DNA from: Alphaproteobacteria bacterium
GTDB taxonomy: Bacteria; Pseudomonadota; Alphaproteobacteria; Rhodospirillales; Rhodospirillaceae
Reading direction: 5' to 3'
Length of the DNA stretch: 13,113 nt
NCBI GenBank assembly: GCA_015228695.1
Contig: JADGDA010000041.1
Span: forward strand, 1 to 13,113
Part shown: positions 12,834 through 13,113 of the stretch, in pieces
How the letters are laid out: every line of letters starts with the position of its first letter
Position numbering within the stretch: the stretch's first letter is position 1
Translations under genes and position numbers: made by a program
Notes under the pieces: model-generated
The model's input: the letters and a program-made list of their open reading frames with translations, nothing else
Database searches by the model: none
Told to the model about the DNA's origin: nothing

Positions 12834-13113
12834 AATCTATTCTCCCTGCTCGTTGACGCGCCGTTTTTCAGTTCAGTTGACGGCCGCCGGCCCATCTTCC
12901 GACTCCGGACATGCCATCCGGCACGACCAGAACACAACCCCATGCGGACTTGGGCCGGCACCCCGCGACGTCCCACGCCACATTCGTCCGCACGCCACAC
13001 TCGTCCGCACAACGGACTCACCCACACGACGGACGCCCCATCCGGCGCCCCCCGGCACCAAACGCGGGGCGACGAAAACACCCCCATCCCCCAGGCGAGG
13101 GCAATCCCCCGCC
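12834..13113 (-). promoter_or_regulatory. Gene-free leader upstream of dsrA, with short repeats; probable promoter region
   Basis: No coding frame with family features is seen in these 280 bp on either strand. Near dsrA, GTTGACG (plus strand) occurs at 12852-12858 and 12876-12882, 24 bp apart. Further up, TCGTCCGCAC occurs at 12984-12993 and 13001-13010, 17 bp apart; the second copy also forms GTCCG-CACAA-CGGAC (13003-13017). CCGGA-CATGCCA-TCCGG at 12905-12921 is another inverted repeat, and an 8-bp stem with one mismatch sits at the window edge (13094-13113). The region is rich in C on the plus strand. I could not find a convincing sigma-70 -35/-10 pair reading towards dsrA, so an activator-dependent or alternative-sigma promoter is possible. 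The promoter role is inferred from position. Confidence 0.5.

Overview
The window is almost entirely a minus-strand cluster for reverse-type dissimilatory sulfite reductase (rDsr) sulfur oxidation. Read in the direction of transcription (right to left), the order is dsrA, dsrB, dsrE, dsrF, dsrH, dsrC, dsrM, dsrK, dsrL, dsrJ, dsrO, dsrP, a TrpD2/YbiB-like gene, and a dsrN cut by the left edge. Every family was recognised from protein motifs read by eye; no database search was run. The presence of dsrEFH and dsrL, and a DsrC with both tail cysteines, points to the oxidative direction (stored or polysulfide sulfur to sulfite) rather than sulfate respiration. High G+C, compact layout and the gene order suggest a proteobacterium; an alphaproteobacterium of the Rhodospirillales/Magnetospirillum kind is my best guess, but that is inference.

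Layout. 12834-13113 is a gene-free 280-bp leader upstream of dsrA with short direct and inverted repeats, the likely place for the main promoter. 11574-12833 and 10407-11480 encode the catalytic siroheme/Fe-S subunits DsrA and DsrB. 9305-10384 encodes the DsrEFH sulfur relay, and 8926-9261 encodes DsrC, the two-cysteine sulfur carrier. A strong hairpin lies between dsrC and dsrM. 8084-8836 (DsrM), 6553-8052 (DsrK), 4050-4463 (DsrJ), 3222-4031 (DsrO) and 1934-3202 (DsrP) encode the transmembrane DsrMKJOP redox complex. 4472-6403 encodes DsrL, the NAD(P)H-linked iron-sulfur flavoprotein partner of DsrAB. 887-1885 is an extra gene, a TrpD2/YbiB-type phosphoribosyltransferase-fold protein not in the textbook dsr set. 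1-693 is the N-terminal half of DsrN, the siroheme amidation enzyme.

How the genes work together (established for the family, notably Allochromatium vinosum): sulfur is passed as persulfide through DsrE to DsrC. DsrAB oxidises DsrC-bound sulfur to sulfite with DsrL taking electrons towards NAD(P)+. DsrMKJOP is thought to reoxidise DsrC and exchange electrons with the quinone pool and periplasm. DsrN matures the siroheme.

The system itself is known. The parts least explained by that knowledge are the TrpD2-like gene inside the cluster, a hairpin-rich gap with a duplicated 28-bp palindromic repeat before dsrN, and hairpins in the dsrC-dsrM, dsrK-dsrL and dsrA-dsrB gaps that could set unequal expression within one transcript.
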